This document shows, piece by piece, positions 35,181 through 49,118 of a stretch of DNA of 64,000 nt. This stretch comes from Temnopleurus reevesii. Its lineage: Eukaryota > Echinodermata > Echinoidea > Temnopleuroida > Temnopleuridae. A model generated the notes under the pieces. It worked only from the letters and a program-made list of their open reading frames with translations. It had not been told where the DNA came from and searched no databases. Numbering within the stretch: the first letter of the stretch is position 1; every line of letters starts with the position of its first letter. The translations under genes were made by a program, and so were the position numbers. The stretch spans positions 34,063 through 98,062 of the forward strand of contig BQKZ01000905.1 of the NCBI GenBank assembly GCA_036244855.1. Direction: 5' to 3'.

Positions 35181-36374
35181 GTATCTTCACTTTGATCGAT
35201 GTGCGTCGAATGATCTAAGACGACCTGAGGGGAAAGGAAGAAACAGTCACGATTTCAAACTATCCATTTTCGTCAACATTGTCGTTTTGCCTACAGCTCA
35301 AATTCAAACAGTCGATATTCCTGATAGCAAGATGTACTGCGCGCAGATATAACAAGATAGATACTTCCATATTCTAAAACTTTATTGTTTGATTAGTTTT
35401 GGTTAATATACATGGCAGCTACATGTATGTATATAGCTACTGTTGTGAATGTAATCGGGCAAGTTTACGTGTATTTCTTAAACAATGTCCTCCTGTCATA
35501 ACTGTCAATGTGGTCGGTAGAGGGATTTCGAAATTGCTGGACGGAAGATTGCGGATGGTAGAAAACAAATGCGCATCTAATAAGCGCAGCGAAAAAACAA
35601 GTGCGAAATTGATGTGCGCATCGTTTATTGCGCACATTAAGTGCGGAAACGTTTTCTACGGCCACAGGCCCCCGTCCATCATGTCCATCAATTTCGAAAA
35701 CCTGCTTATGTGCTCGGTAAACCCAAACCTGCGGATTCGTAACCAAAAATGACAAAAACAAACAAACAAATGAATAAGCAAAACAAGCAATTTCAGACAA
35801 TCGTTTCACAGGCGCCTGTTGACTTGGGGGAGAATAATGCAATCTTGTGACTTCCTGGAGCACCTTACCACAAGGCTCTTTGGTCACACAACAGCAAATG
35901 ATGTGTAAGGGAATCCATCAAGGTGTTGACAGCACCGTTTAGCCATCTTCAACCGACACTTGAGAGCAACTTCTCACCTGCGAGTCAAACTTCTCAGGTT
36001 GCATCAGGTTTACCGACGTAGAGGCATCTATGGTGGCACGTAAGTACAGGCAACAGAATGTGCCATAAGGTTTGCGACCAGTGTTTTGCTTCATAGAGCT
36101 GTTTGTACATCAATGCACGAATCTACGAACGACTGGTGCCCTTTCTCAAGAGCCATCCGGGGCAAGAGATTCATTGAGTGTAGGAAAAGGTCATCAATCG
36201 TTCATAGAGTCGGGTGTAGATGTACGAAGAGTTACATTAAACTAAAATTTTAAGTTCTCCCTTGCAAGATTAGCGTTTTTTTCAAAAAAAAAACAAAAAA
36301 AAAAAGAGAGAAAATATGCATTCTGGGGCATATCTCAGCAAAAGCTTCATGTCCCTGATCGCAAGCGTCAATAC
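35181..36374. other. Intronic DNA, repeat-like but unclassified
   Basis: The part 35560-35680 is rich in TGCGCA motifs (AAATGCGCATCTAATAAGCG, TTATTGCGCACATTAAGTGC) and ends ACAGGCCCCC, which suggests an old DNA-transposon relic. I could not find its partner end. Confidence 0.4.
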
Positions 36375-36518
36375 CTGGGCAGTAGTTCACCAAATAGTTC
36401 TTGAAGTTGCTAGCGACTTTAACAAGTACTTTAACGCATAATGTTCTCGATAACTCAGCACAGTCGTGCGTTTAGTCATTCTTAAAGTCTTTAGAAACTT
36501 GGTGAACCACCGCCCTGG
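36375..36518. mobile_element. MITE with GGGCrGTrGTTCACCAA inverted ends
   Basis: Left CTGGGCAGTAGTTCACCAAA pairs with right TTGGTGAACCACCGCCCTGG. Arms remain partly similar inward (GAAGTTGCTAGCGACTTTAA against its diverged mirror). Length about 144 bases. Confidence 0.75.
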
Positions 36519-39500
36519 TCGCAAACATCACGTCGCACATGAGTGGAGCGTACTAAAGAGCTTCCATAGATATATTCAGTAGGACTCGCTTCAAAACTGA
36601 ATCAACACAACAGGTATCAAAAGACCAGCAACTTTCGAACATGGATCAATAGGTGATGTCACCACATGAAAAGGGGAGATGTGAACATTTACATTGCCAG
36701 AGGAAAAAAAAAACACAGCAATGTGTGGATATTGCCAGCTTTCCTTTGGTACAATATTATACACCAGGGTCTATTGCAAACACGTGTCGTAAGTTCAGTT
36801 TAATCAGAGTTACATCCAGTAATAACACATATCTGAATAAAACAACTTCACACATATATTAATTGAATACCGGAGCGTTTCGATTCGGTAACATCATTGC
36901 AAAACCCTTTCTGCAATGTCAGTCCTTTAATAATTGCATTGAAGATGCAAGAGAAAGATAAGAGGAGTCCTTGTCCTAGGAGATGGGGAGAAAGCGGAAG
37001 CATTACGGATGACTTGAGAAGTTCCACTACTAGTAGTACTACATCGGCATTACACAGAACATCAGTAACATTTTGCATAAGGATTACACCGTTTAACATC
37101 ATGCCTTACTGTTAACTGATTGTATGGACAATCTCCACATGAACAATTGACGCAGGTGATTAGAACACTAGTTGACCGCGTGAAAAGCAGTTTTTACAAC
37201 TGAATGCACCTACCCTGCTTTTTGTTAAAGAAGACTATAATAAATAATAAATACATAATGATTTAAAATCCGAACACATACCATCAGAAGCTCCATTCAT
37301 CTAGACCTGGCTTCGCTGGACGCCCATTTTGCTAGCGATCCGTACTAGGAGTAATGGTCATGATGGTTGTTTCGCAATTTCAAAATAAAACAAGCCCATG
37401 GAAATCTTCTCCTAATTTCTTGCATACCATATTTAGATTTATGCATGTAAAGCAATACTTTGTAAATACATCGGTTCGTTTAACGTCGATTTCTGCATCT
37501 TGACCATTACGAATCTAAACCTTTATTTATCTAAAATTAAAGATGTACAAAACAAATGTAATACCTAGAATAGAGGAAATATACCAGTAGCAACTGCTTT
37601 CAACACCCATACGATAGAGGATTTCTGGCAGATGATTGGAGTTAGGTATGAGAGTTAAATTGGTTGTGATGCTATCTTTCATCTTCTAGTCAACTGCTCC
37701 ATCTCAAATGGTTCAATGTGCTGTCCTTAGGCTGTTTCCGAAGACCTTGTCAACCTTTAAACTGAGATTGATGCACCTTGTGTGGTGCCTCAAAACTTAG
37801 TTTCATTTTTTTTTCTTTGCGGTGTTTTGGGGAGGGGGCGGGGGTGCTTGCCGCAAGCGCATCCATTTCGATGACACTTATACAGTGTTATAGGGCCATG
37901 TTTTCATTTCACATTATGCATGTGTTTGTGTGAGTCCTCTATAGCACCATACAAAAACATCTTGGATCGATCCTGCAGAGTGGTGAGCATGATGTTGAAA
38001 TTAATATTACTCTATATTCTTTACGTCTTGAATTTCTAGTCTATTCAACAAAGTTTTAAAGTATATCGATTAAAAACTTGTAAGTATCTGCCGACCTACG
38101 AATTAAATGTGCGCTAGCCCAATTTGATCATTAAAACAAACTTTGAAAATAATCGAATCAAAATAAAGCATCTGTACAAAATTGCAGTTTCTTAGAATGA
38201 TAGGCACCCGAATACGGCAAATTATTTATCAATACATACTGACTGATGCCAAGAGGATTTTAATAGAAGTAGTTGATGCTTCCAAATGAAAACGAAAATA
38301 AATATATCCTACACCGAAAAATAAACATTCAACGATCTACCAAATGGCTATCAATTTATAATAAAAAATTGGATATCAGCTTTCCCGCTGTAGCTCTACT
38401 CCAAAATTACTGATACGACCCGGTCCAAATTTCCAGTTGCGATTAAAGCTATTAAATGACCAACGTAGTTTTCATACCAATGGCATTTTCTTCTATTACA
38501 ACCCGCCGATTTAAACAGCTTCGACTGCTGGGCTACCGGTGGGACTTTCAAACGAGATAATTAAAGGCTATTTGAGCTGCCAAGACTTCGGGTTGTTCCG
38601 ATCAATGTACATCACACGCAACGGTGATATAAAGTATATCAATATACAACTACTATTGACATGATTGGGGAACATTTAGAATACGAATGACTACAATGGT
38701 ATACGATTTGAAATGTATTTCTGTCCTCAGTGGGTTGACCGTGCAAAAAACTTTTTAACATACCTACCTCTCTGTATCGGGCCGAAGACCAGTACGTTCG
38801 CGCCCTTTTCTTCATTTTTTTCTAGACAAAATCACTAAATAGCACCATATTTCCTTTACATTATTTGTCCCCGAGTGAAAAGCATAAAACTTAATTTAAC
38901 TTACTTTTACATGGTTGCCATGATGATCAAAACCTGTAACTATCATCGATTTATCCTATGCAACAGATTATCCCAGAATGCAACTACAGGTCATTGGACT
39001 TTACCCTCTTGAAAATGATTGATTTACGAGTGTGTTTTGGATTCATTATTACTCACATCTTGAATACTGTACATATCCCTTCATCTCCAATGCTAAACAT
39101 ATGTCAACATGAAAGTATTAATATGTTCCTTGCAATTAATTTGCAAAGGAAGAATCTAAGTGCGAATACGCGAATGCAAGCAAGCCGTGACAGGGATACT
39201 ATGCATTAGGCAATGCCTCGGTAGGGGTGCACACTCGTCAAGCGATCGACTATGCTCGTGTTACAGTCGAAGAGGTGGAGTTTATCCAAGTCAGTTGTCC
39301 CTCAGGAAAAGCATGGAAAAGATGGTAATGGAAAAGGAAAGCATCGTTCTCTTTAGGGGCTACTGTCGGAAGTTGGAATTGACTAACACGAACAGGTTTT
39401 TAGGCAGGATACATCTCGATATACTCACAGGAGCTGAGATCAGAAGGGAATGGTGTTTATCTAAGCAGCCATCTTTATTTTGTGAGTCGACTGCCCCTTT

Positions 39501-42500
39501 TCCTAAAGCACTTTATTCCTTTCCGTTTTAAAGGTAAGGAAGATGATGACAATGCGTGATGGGAGCATCTTTGCTACAAAACGGTGGGAAGAAACAGCGT
39601 TTGATAGTCCCCGACGTGTTTCCAGGCACGAAAGGACTTTCTTTCTTTTACGTTCTCGATGACGCATAGGCTTTTAATTCAATCTGATAGGAAAGTCCAT
39701 TGCGATATAATCATCAACATCAACATTCCCTTATAGCATATCTAGAGTTGTTTTTACTTTATGAACGCAAATAGATTTGAAATGTGAATATAAATGAAGT
39801 AGACTGCAATGATCTCGTGATTTACAGATCAAATTAGACAACCTTTTTCTCCTCTTTTTCTTCACTTAATTTACCGGTTAATAATCTTTCCGTAATCAGA
39901 ATACTGTGCGCTTAGAAACATCCGTTATTAAGCGCCTAATAAATGTTACGTATTATTATTATTATTTAGGGTTTGCCTCTGTGGGATTTTCTTTCATAAT
40001 TTTGTTTGTATACTCACCATATTGGTTTCTGGGTAATTTTACTATCAAGTTTAAACGTATTCAGATTTATAACAACAGCCACAGTATTCAAAACACGTCG
40101 TTTTTCACTCGGAATATAGACGACACTTTTAAAAGTCAGATGTGCAGAAGTATCAAGACGTCTGACGGAAATAGCACCCATGGGTAACATTGAACAAACC
40201 AAGACATAGTGGTTACAGAAAAGTTTATTTTGGGGGTTGTAATGGGAGAAATTTAACAGAATCTGAGACTAGGGTATCGCAATTTAGTCACCCATAAATT
40301 TCAAACGACGTTTGTTTCCCAATATATACATCTCCTGGTACAGTGATTTCCGACGTATTCTTTGTGAACTTGAAATGAAATGAAAACCATTCGCAAGCAA
40401 CATTACCGCATAATTGTAAGTCACTTCACACTTCCTTCAAGTTTGTCTTGTAAATGGTTAAAGACTTGATAGATTCAGTGTAAATCATTGTCAAGAATGT
40501 TCGATTGCAAAAGTTCATGTGGTTGATAATCTTTCATAGAGATTTAGGAGTACTGAGCTGTGAAAAAGCGAACTGAGGTCCGCACAGGTTGCTCCATTAA
40601 TACAGGCATTCCATTGCAGCAGCAATTGTAACTTGGTAACTGTAGTTACGATCGGGCTCTAAACATCCTAGGTACTGGGTTGGGATTTAAAGCAATAATT
40701 GCACGCGGGATTTGAATGGCTATTGATAAATGTAGAGGAATAATAATTATTTAGGAGGAGAAAAGGATAGAATCACTTTGCGGGTTTCGAAGAAGGAAAA
40801 CTCCTTGTCAATGGGTGTTATGATAAAACGAAATTGTGTTCCTTTGCATGTGTTGGGTATAATTGGCAGTACTTTGTGTTATTCAAAATGGGAATTGAAA
40901 GAACTGTAGACGAGTTTGCGTTCGTCAATAAAAACGAGTTGAATATGACGCATCTAGCCAGAGGGGCAACTTATTTTTGGTTATCTTCCTATTTAAGGGT
41001 TGAGACCCCCTCCTGACCGAGTGTCAGTGTCCGAACAAATAAGCTCGATTGATGAATGGTATTTACTTCAAATCTGAATTCTAGATTCTGAAAAACCTTC
41101 GGGCATGTATGATTATTAGAATCGAATAGAAAATAGTATGAGATTCAATAACTGAGAAGAGCAAGGAAGTAAAATAGACGTTTTGTATTTACAAATTTCC
41201 TGCAGATTTTAAATACTAGGAGGTCAGGTAAAATAGACAAAAAGACAGGACATTTTTTAATCAGTTCTAGCGAAATGCGATTTAGAAACAGAACTACCAA
41301 GAACATCAAGGCAAATGTAAAGCCGATGCAGCTTTTCCGTATAAATCATACCCCAATTTTAGCCAAAGTGGCTACCCATTTTTATTTTGTAATTGAAATT
41401 TTGTTTGTACTGCGGGTACATAACCACAAGCAATGCTTTTTAGGGGTCACATCCATTCATTTTCGTTATCTTTACTGTAATATGTTTATTTTTGTTTGTT
41501 TGTACCTCTGCTCCCGGAGTGTATATCCTAGGTTTATATATTTGTACATATGTATTTATTCATTACTCTGATATAAACAATATAGAATATTCATAAAAAG
41601 AATTAGAGTAAGTCATTGAAACAAAACGTGAATCGGAATATGAATCAAAATACGAGGAGCGAATGAATATTAAATATAGTCGAATGAGTATGATGACTTA
41701 ATTACTGAAGCAATTTGATGAATTATGTATCCCGTTTTAATCATTCCTCAAGGTGTTTCAAACAAGGTAACCAGTTAGAATCTTGTTGCACAATCTCAGT
41801 TCACCACTATCCCAAATACCGTAATACGAGATCCATTGGGAGGGATGTCTTCCTATAGGGTCTTCCCCAAGGTGCTAGACGAATCTTTCCCAAATACCCC
41901 TCTCTTTGTCTGATGAGTGGAATCTTTTGGGGGCTTGAGTATTCTTCGAGGACTTTGGAAGAAAGGAAGAAAGGGGCCGTACGACGGTTCTTTTGTACTG
42001 ACAACAAATTGACGCAATTACTATGTCTCTTTCAATTACCGAAGAGAATCGGTGTATGAATGCTACAACCTGTGGCTCACTGGTCGAGAATAGTATAATC
42101 TCACTGATAAAAGACGTGTCAAAGGAGACAGATCTATTCAGACCTTTTGGAACTTTGAGGGCTGAATCTATCATTAAGGTATAATTTTGTTGTTCGGTGC
42201 TTATGATTTTATTCGTTTTTCACAGTTCTGCCAAAATACGTTTTCACCTTTTGTACATCACCTACCAGTCCCTAAGAATGATGAAGATGGGTACGACTTG
42301 GGTTCGCTTTGAAAATCTTCAAGGTTGAGGGTGTATAACACAACGTCCAACCTACTAGCTACGAATGAATGAGGTTCAGAGACCTCGAATTTGAATGTGC
42401 CCTCTTATTTCTTTTTTTTTTTTTTTCACCTTGGGTTGAAAGGGTTTGGCGTCAAGGTTTTGATAGAAAGTAGCTATTTCACTTTCACACATTTTTGTAT

Positions 42501-43662
42501 TTCTACTCAATCGGGTGACACTCATCGATAACATTCAATGAAAAGGAAAAGAAAGTGTCATTCCGAAAGTGGGTAGCAATGTGTTTCCTCAAAGGAAATT
42601 CAAATCAATCAAATGTCACGTTCACATGGTAACGCTAGGCCTAATAAAAGAGAGAAATGATGAAAAGTTATAAGCAAAAGTGGAAAACCTTCTCAGTGTA
42701 ATATTAAACGCTAAAAAGAACCTGCACATTTCTGCAAAACATCGCGACAATGGGGAAATGTTTTGATGCTGGCAGGCAACCATGGGGAGAATAACAATGT
42801 TCTCCATTTTGTGGGTTTCAATACGGCTCAAGAATTGTGATAGGGGAAAAGTTTCAATCTTCTCGCAAAGGAAAATGTGTCAGCTACCTCACATCAAACA
42901 AGTATGAATGAGATGGTAGTAACATTAAATGCATTGGGAAAAATGCATTGAAAGAACCTTTGGGAATATAGGTAGCTCGAGGAATAATAAAATGCACCAA
43001 AATGATACAATAAAACTACCATGGTGTTACTTCAACTTTTTTGGCATTGTGGTTTATAGGTTTGGACACATCAATATCCCTTAAGCTAGTAGCACTTTGG
43101 TAATAAAAAGAGCAGTTGGTAAAATAACATAAGAAAGTTCTTTCTCACTAACCTGCTAACATGTGAAAAAACCTAAAATTTATAGCATTTTGTATCTAAT
43201 TCCAAATTATATTCTTTTGTATATTGAGACTAAAACAAAATCGAAATCAGTGATATATTGGAATACAAATCGATGACATCTTAAAAGCGAATGAAAACAT
43301 TACGTACTGCAAAAATAAGAGGCAGAGATGGAGAGACGCAATGACACATAAAACTCACAGACCTACTCGAGTTTTCTTTGAACGACACAGTCTTTACCTT
43401 CAGAATCAAACAACACGAAGTGCTTCTTTACCAGCGAATCGATGGGACCAACAAAAGAAGCTTTGCTTGTTTAAAGGTCTATCGATCCGTATTGTCTCGA
43501 AATGAGATCCATTTACCCAACACCTCAGGTGTGAAAAATGCCTCGATTCTATTCTTTGAGGGGCCGTGATTAAAAGAGAACGCGAGAAAGCCAATCTTCT
43601 AGGTTGACCGCGAGTGCAAGACAAACCAACACGGTCTGTGGCTCTCGTGAGCGTGTAAATTA
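36519..43662. other. Longest stretch with no recognised gene or element
   Basis: About 7 kb of AT-rich DNA. Open frames (for example 39160-39531 plus and 41875-42174 minus) have no domain I can name and no clear splice context. A T-rich run lies at about 42411-42426. I see no mobile element here, so it may be the best place to look for conserved non-coding elements. Confidence 0.6.
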
Positions 43663-43702
43663 TAGGTGCGAACCTCAAAATGAGGCCCACTGTTCGCACC
43701 TA
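43663..43702. repeat. Hairpin TAGGTGCGAAC / GTTCGCACCTA
   Basis: Perfect 11-base arms flank an 18-base loop that itself contains CTCAAAATGAG, so the whole can fold into a two-part stem. Could be a tiny transposon relic or a structured element. Confidence 0.7.
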
Positions 43703-44138
43703 ACGTGACAAATATGGCCTTTTCTTCACAAGGAAACAAAGATGGATGAGAATCATTAGAATTTAATGATCAACACCTATCACGACCTCAACCTCAAACG
43801 TGTATATCGCTTCCGAAATCTAAATAGACAAACGTCAAACCTGATGTACTTAAGTATAGACCAACCAAATTGTCATGGATAACTTCGATGATACCACGAA
43901 AGGGGATCTTACGAAAGTTTCGAAAAATGCAACCGTGCTTCCATGTCTTCTTGATGAGGGATAACATCCTTAGCAATTTATAGTATAAAATATTCTCCTG
44001 ACAACCACACAATTTTAAAGAAATAATCTTTGAGATATGAAATGTGTCTTAATTACATCTTTGCCAGGGTTCTGTAAGGTTTATGGTCACAAATCGTTTT
44101 ATATTTCATGACTATGTTAACGTAAGTCGAATTGCATT

Positions 44139-44307
44139 AAGCCCCGGTCACATAGGACGCCCGGAAGCAACACGATTCACCTCGACTAGTTGTTCCGTGC
44201 TTTGAACCTCACCCCGACTCTTTGTTAAATCACAGTTAACTAACTGTGATTTAACAAAGAGTCGGGGTGAATCGTGTTGCTTCCGGGATCTTATGTGACC
44301 GGGGCTT
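44139..44307. mobile_element. Foldback MITE, AAGCCCCGGTCACATA ends
   Basis: AAGCCCCGGTCACATAGGAC at the left mirrors TTATGTGACCGGGGCTT at the right, and CCGGAAGCAACACGATT is mirrored as AATCGTGTTGCTTCCGG. The centre is a perfect 29-base inverted repeat (44210-44238 and 44241-44269) separated by only two bases. The left arm has about 32 extra bases. Nearly the whole element can form one hairpin. Confidence 0.9.
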
Positions 44308-45709
44308 TGGGCAGAGTTGTACCTTGGGGCTCCAGGTCGGTGCAATATTTCCAACTTACACAAAATGTTCCTATATCATGCATATGGACGTGATATCGGC
44401 TTCCAGATTTGAATGGAATATTTAATCCGTTGACTACTGACTTCTGTCATGACCATATATTTTGTACAGGGACTATCCGGTTCCAGTAGCCAATGGTTTC
44501 GGGAAAAATCATGAAAATGGTCAAGATAATAAGCATGATAAGTGTATAATTCAAGCCATTTCCCCAAGAAGTTTTCACGACTTACTTTATTCAGCTATAT
44601 AAAGAAAAACATATAGGCCTACTTTCCAATGGTCATTTTGATTTTGGCAAATAACCATGTGCGGCATGGTAACGACCCAAACACGTCCAAATAGAAGAGA
44701 GCAAAGTAGCGTTCGTTGATGCTAAATGTGTGTAATTCAGGAGGACAATCGGTTAATAGATTGATGCAAAGGTCAGAGTATTGAAGATGTCATTAAATAG
44801 GTCCTTTAAGAGGTCCTTGTCACACGTTCTTAATAACACAAAATCCATTTATGCACTGAATTTTCATTTCCTTTTGACAGTGTATTCCTTTCGCAAGTCA
44901 TATTATGATGGATTACGGTGAACTTAGGAACCTACGCTCATGCAATCGAGACAACATACATGTACGTGTAAATCATGAAGTGTGAACATCATTAGGCAGC
45001 CTGATATGACAACAACAACAAAAAGACTTATCAGATGCTTGTCTGACATAGAAAAAAGTAATGTATGTAAACTAGATTCCAAGTAGTGTAGTTCAATTGT
45101 TACTAAGTGGTTTAAGGAATAATTCATAACGAAGTTCTTCATAGACAAGAAACTCTCACATATTTGAATATAATCAAACCAGCCTCGTGAGAGCACATAA
45201 GTAAGCTTAAGGCCTATATGCAAAGGTGTGACCGGGACTTATAAGTAGTTCCTTAAGAGGTGGGAGGCATTGACATACCTTACAAGTCATGGTCAAGGGC
45301 AATCATGAGTGCTTAAGAAGCGATCTGAATGCAGATGGCTAGCAGTATAGATGTAGTGCAACTTTAAAGGAATACATGAACATGATGAAATTAAAATCAT
45401 ATCGATGTTCAATGATTGACAATTCACGCAAAATACCGTCGGAGATGAAATTCCCTTTAATCATTCATTATTTCATATCACAAAACGCGGAAAGTATTTT
45501 TTTTAATTGAATATGAAATTTTAGCATGAAATGTATCCTTTTTTAAGTAAAGAATCCAACGATATGAAAAATAATGAATGCAAAATCTTCATGCCCTTTG
45601 CAAAACATAATGTTTAGAGAACCCAATGAATTTTGCAACAATATCACCATTTGCTATGGATGGCACGTGAATTAAAAACAACCTTTCTTACATATTTTTA
45701 GCAGAAATA

Positions 45710-45717
45710 TGACGTCA
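45710..45717. promoter_or_regulatory. CRE palindrome TGACGTCA
   Basis: Exact CREB/ATF site in ATATGACGTCATCATCG. Confidence 0.35.
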
Positions 45718-45826
45718 TCATCGTGTAAATTCCTCGATCGTCAATATCAATGTTTTGTGAATGAAAATCAGAATGACCTATGTACGGTAGGAAGCGTGCA
45801 GATGAATTCTTTGAAAGGGCGTTCTC

Positions 45827-45840
45827 GTAACCAGGGCAAC
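45827..45840 (-). promoter_or_regulatory. X-box-like site GTTGCCCTGGTTAC
   Basis: On the minus strand this 14-mer is close to the RFX consensus (two mismatches) and is followed on the plus strand by the CpG-rich GCGCGCC. It sits 110 bases from a CRE. Confidence 0.25.
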
Positions 45841-46732
45841 GCGCGCCAATGAATCACACTGATCGAATCACATTTCTATGATCGAACGAAGGCCCAATTG
45901 TCGTCTGCGGTCGTAGTAGCGTATTCACTGCACAGATATTGATGAATATTAAGGTCAAATGAAATATTATCTAGTATGCCTACAGAGTCCCTCAAGTGAT
46001 TATTATTCACAATTTTTAAGTACCTACCCTGTCAGAAACATTGAATAAAAATCATAGGATTGGTTTAAATACGACCGACCAGACTGGAGATTGTTAGTTT
46101 AAAAGAAGAAGAAATAAATGTTTGGATAAGATTTTCTTTCAACCAGCAGATGTTAGTTTCATACTTTCACAGTCTTGCTGACAGTGTACGACCATGACAA
46201 CATACAAATCTACGGGACAGAATAATGAGAATGTAAATAATTAATACGAAATCAAATCGAAATCGACTGCGTACATGTTTGATACAGTGTGATTAGGATC
46301 TACTACAATAATAATAATCAAGTGCGATACAAGGGCATTAAGAACGCATGGGTAAAAAAAATGTCTATAGGCAAAGATGAACTTGGGATTTCATTGCCCC
46401 TTGAAATTCATAGCGTGAATAAAAACTGAATAATACAGCGATGGAATAATGGCCCGAAGCTACGAGTCTCAGAGTGGCCCTGCAATTCTCGCCTCGTGCT
46501 CCCCAACTGAGACCCAGTCTCGATGAGTTTAACTACAACCCTGGGACACTCTGTACAGGGTGTACAAGAAGATGGAGAAGGATTTGAGAATTCGAAATTT
46601 GAATTACGAAACATGGGAATTGAGAGGAAAACGATAGAATTAACGATAGAAATAAAAAAGGAAGTGAACAAGTCCTATGAAATCATTGGTTTATAATATT
46701 AGGGCATACATTGCAAATAAAATCAACGCTCT

Positions 46733-46865
46733 GAATTGAATTGAATTGAATTGAACGTTTATTTACTATTTCACAACAGAATCAATGCAAAGTGACATGA
46801 CAAAATAGAAGAATCAAAGGAAGCGGGTACCCTGAAAGCGTAGCTTGGGTTGGGGTCGCTCTAAG
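46733..46865 (-). repeat. 3' end of a truncated LINE with (TTCAA)n tail
   Basis: On the minus strand: GCGACCCCAACCCAAGCTAC, then GGTACCCGCTTCC, AATAGTAAATAAACG and a four-fold TTCAA tail (46733-46755 on plus). The layout parallels the element at 5400-5686 in opposite orientation. No coding part remains. Confidence 0.6.
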
Positions 46866-49033
46866 ACAATATTTAACTAGTATGAAGTGCAGACAAAGTG
46901 AAAACCATTTTCAGACTTCAAATAAGAGGTTGGAAAATAATCATTAGTAGGTCATGTAAAAGTTCGGAGATAAATATCGTTCGTAAAGTGACAATATAAT
47001 AATTTTTTTTAGGCCCAAGTACAAATGTCAGAGTCTCAAAATATTGGAACACTGTGTAACGTGCTACAAGAATTCAAATTGCTTTTTGACAATCAAACCT
47101 GATCAAAACAAGATTCCGTCAGATTTTTCTGACGTTTATGGGTAGCTAGAAATTCCATCCAAGTTTCGATAAGTTTCTTTATCGTTCCCCATATTGGATA
47201 GCTTGGTAAACATGAATGCACGCAAGAGAACTAAGCAAAGAGCTTATAAAACTTCTTCGAGAATGAGAATAATGTTCAACGTACTATTTAAAAATGAAGC
47301 ATGAAAACCACAAAATCGTATTATTTGAAATGGAACTTCTTATATTCGAGACCGAGATGAGCTAATTTCGGGTAAAGTTGTGGTCAACTGGACAGTATAC
47401 TTTCCATTCACGATATTTAGAACATTTGAATACAAATCACCAGCCATATGTCGCGGAATATCCCCCATAAAATAGATTTGTGATGAGTTTAGCACGTAGA
47501 ACAATGATGTCCGCTTTCTCCCCGTCCCACCCCGGTCGCTCTTCCCCCAAGGGGTTACCCCGACCACTCACCCCATGAACCCTCTAGGGCTATGCACTAA
47601 CCACATCATTACGGTCATTTTGGAGCTGATTACACCAGAGTTCAAAGATAGAATTAAAACAAAATTCGACATTCCCCAACAAACTGCCTATACACTCGAC
47701 TACCATTATCAGCGGATAATTGTTTTCGATCTACTGTAGATCGCCCGTATTCTATCATTCTGTCATTTCCAAGACTGGACTCTTTTTTCCGGAACAGTGT
47801 GTCTTAACATCTTTAAGACACAAACGACGATCTTTACCAAAAACCCGGAGGAATTATACCATGGCAATTGGAAGAAGAGAATATATTGCTGGAGACACGG
47901 TTTGGGCCTACGCTGAATTATAACTTCATCACCACTCACCAAATCTAGCCCCATGTGACAAAGTCGCTCCATCACCATCGTAACTCTCCTTTCAATTTAT
48001 AACAGATGCATCACTACTCTGCCAACTTTTCTGTTTTCTGAGAAACCAATCGTATTTGTATGGTAAATAAAAGACTGTTTAGAGATTGTATACTAGAGAT
48101 GTATTAATAGAGATGGGTGTTTAAGTGTTTGTTACCTCAAGGGAGATAGTTTGGGGTAGAAGATCTCAACCATGTACTTTTCACGGGTTATCTAAACCAT
48201 CTATATCATGCCTATTTTGCACTGGATGTAGTCCTTATATTTATAACCTATTTGCTGAGGATGGTTTGGAAGCCCATCAGCTAATCCAATATTTCACCTT
48301 TAATGATACAAATCGGTCTTCAAAAAACGAGACGATGTGAAGAAATTGCCTATAAATAAGTGAAAACAAGAAAAGACGTTTAAGAGTTTGCACACGTTTC
48401 ATTGACGCAATGTTATAATTGTCGATCAATTCAAATATCGGCGTTAATTATGACAATGAACATGACCAAACGACGGCATGTTTGCAAACCAGCTCATAAA
48501 AACGCCAGCGATTTATGTCAAAATTAATTTTATTTTGATCTGACTGGAAAATATTTTCACCTTAATGAATGATCTTTCACGTGCACGGACACGTAAAATC
48601 GTAAATAAACATCCCCATCGTGCTAATAGTGGGTAATTTTGATTAATGAAATAGTTCCGAGTTTGCCACTGATAACCCCCATTCCTAGGAAATCGCATTA
48701 ATGGCCGATGCATGTAAACCCACGGCTCCATGCTGTTTAAATGGGTGACACCCAAATATTGAGAGTGTATCATTGGCATTGACATTCAAACGTCAAAAAA
48801 GAGACTGTTTATATTGAATACATCCTGAATATCCAGCCCCTTGAGTCTGTGTTTAATTGGAGCTTTGAAGCAAGCCGTGCCTTTATTAGATGTTATTTCG
48901 GCATATCCAACAGCAAATACCCAATACTAAAATATATAAAGTGCGATTTAATTTTTGTGTACAAAAGTTGAGTGCAAAAAATGAACATGATGAATGTGAT
49001 GTTGATACAAATTCAGCAATGGATTTTCTTACG

Positions 49034-49118
49034 ATTTATTCATTTATTCATCTATTTATTTATCAATCAATTCATTTATGTATCCACTCATTTATCTACT
49101 CATTCATTCATTCATTAA
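49034..49118 (+). repeat. (TTTATTCA)n-type low-complexity tract
   Basis: Repeated TTTATTCATTTATTCATCTA units and a later CATTCATTCATTCATT. Translation gives an isoleucine/histidine-rich peptide that is an artefact. Confidence 0.85.

Larger units (their letters stand above)
44308..46732. other. Intronic DNA with no recognised gene
   Basis: Featureless apart from a CRE palindrome at 45710-45717 and the X-box-like site at 45827-45840, which lie 110 bases apart. Confidence 0.65.

Noticed and set aside
35490..35680. TGCGCA-rich transposon relic
   Set aside because: One end (ACAGGCCCCC) looks like a terminus but no inverted partner could be found, so it is mentioned only as unclassified.
39160..39531. 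123-codon plus frame
   Set aside because: No domain, no splice context, and composition is like that of other chance frames nearby.
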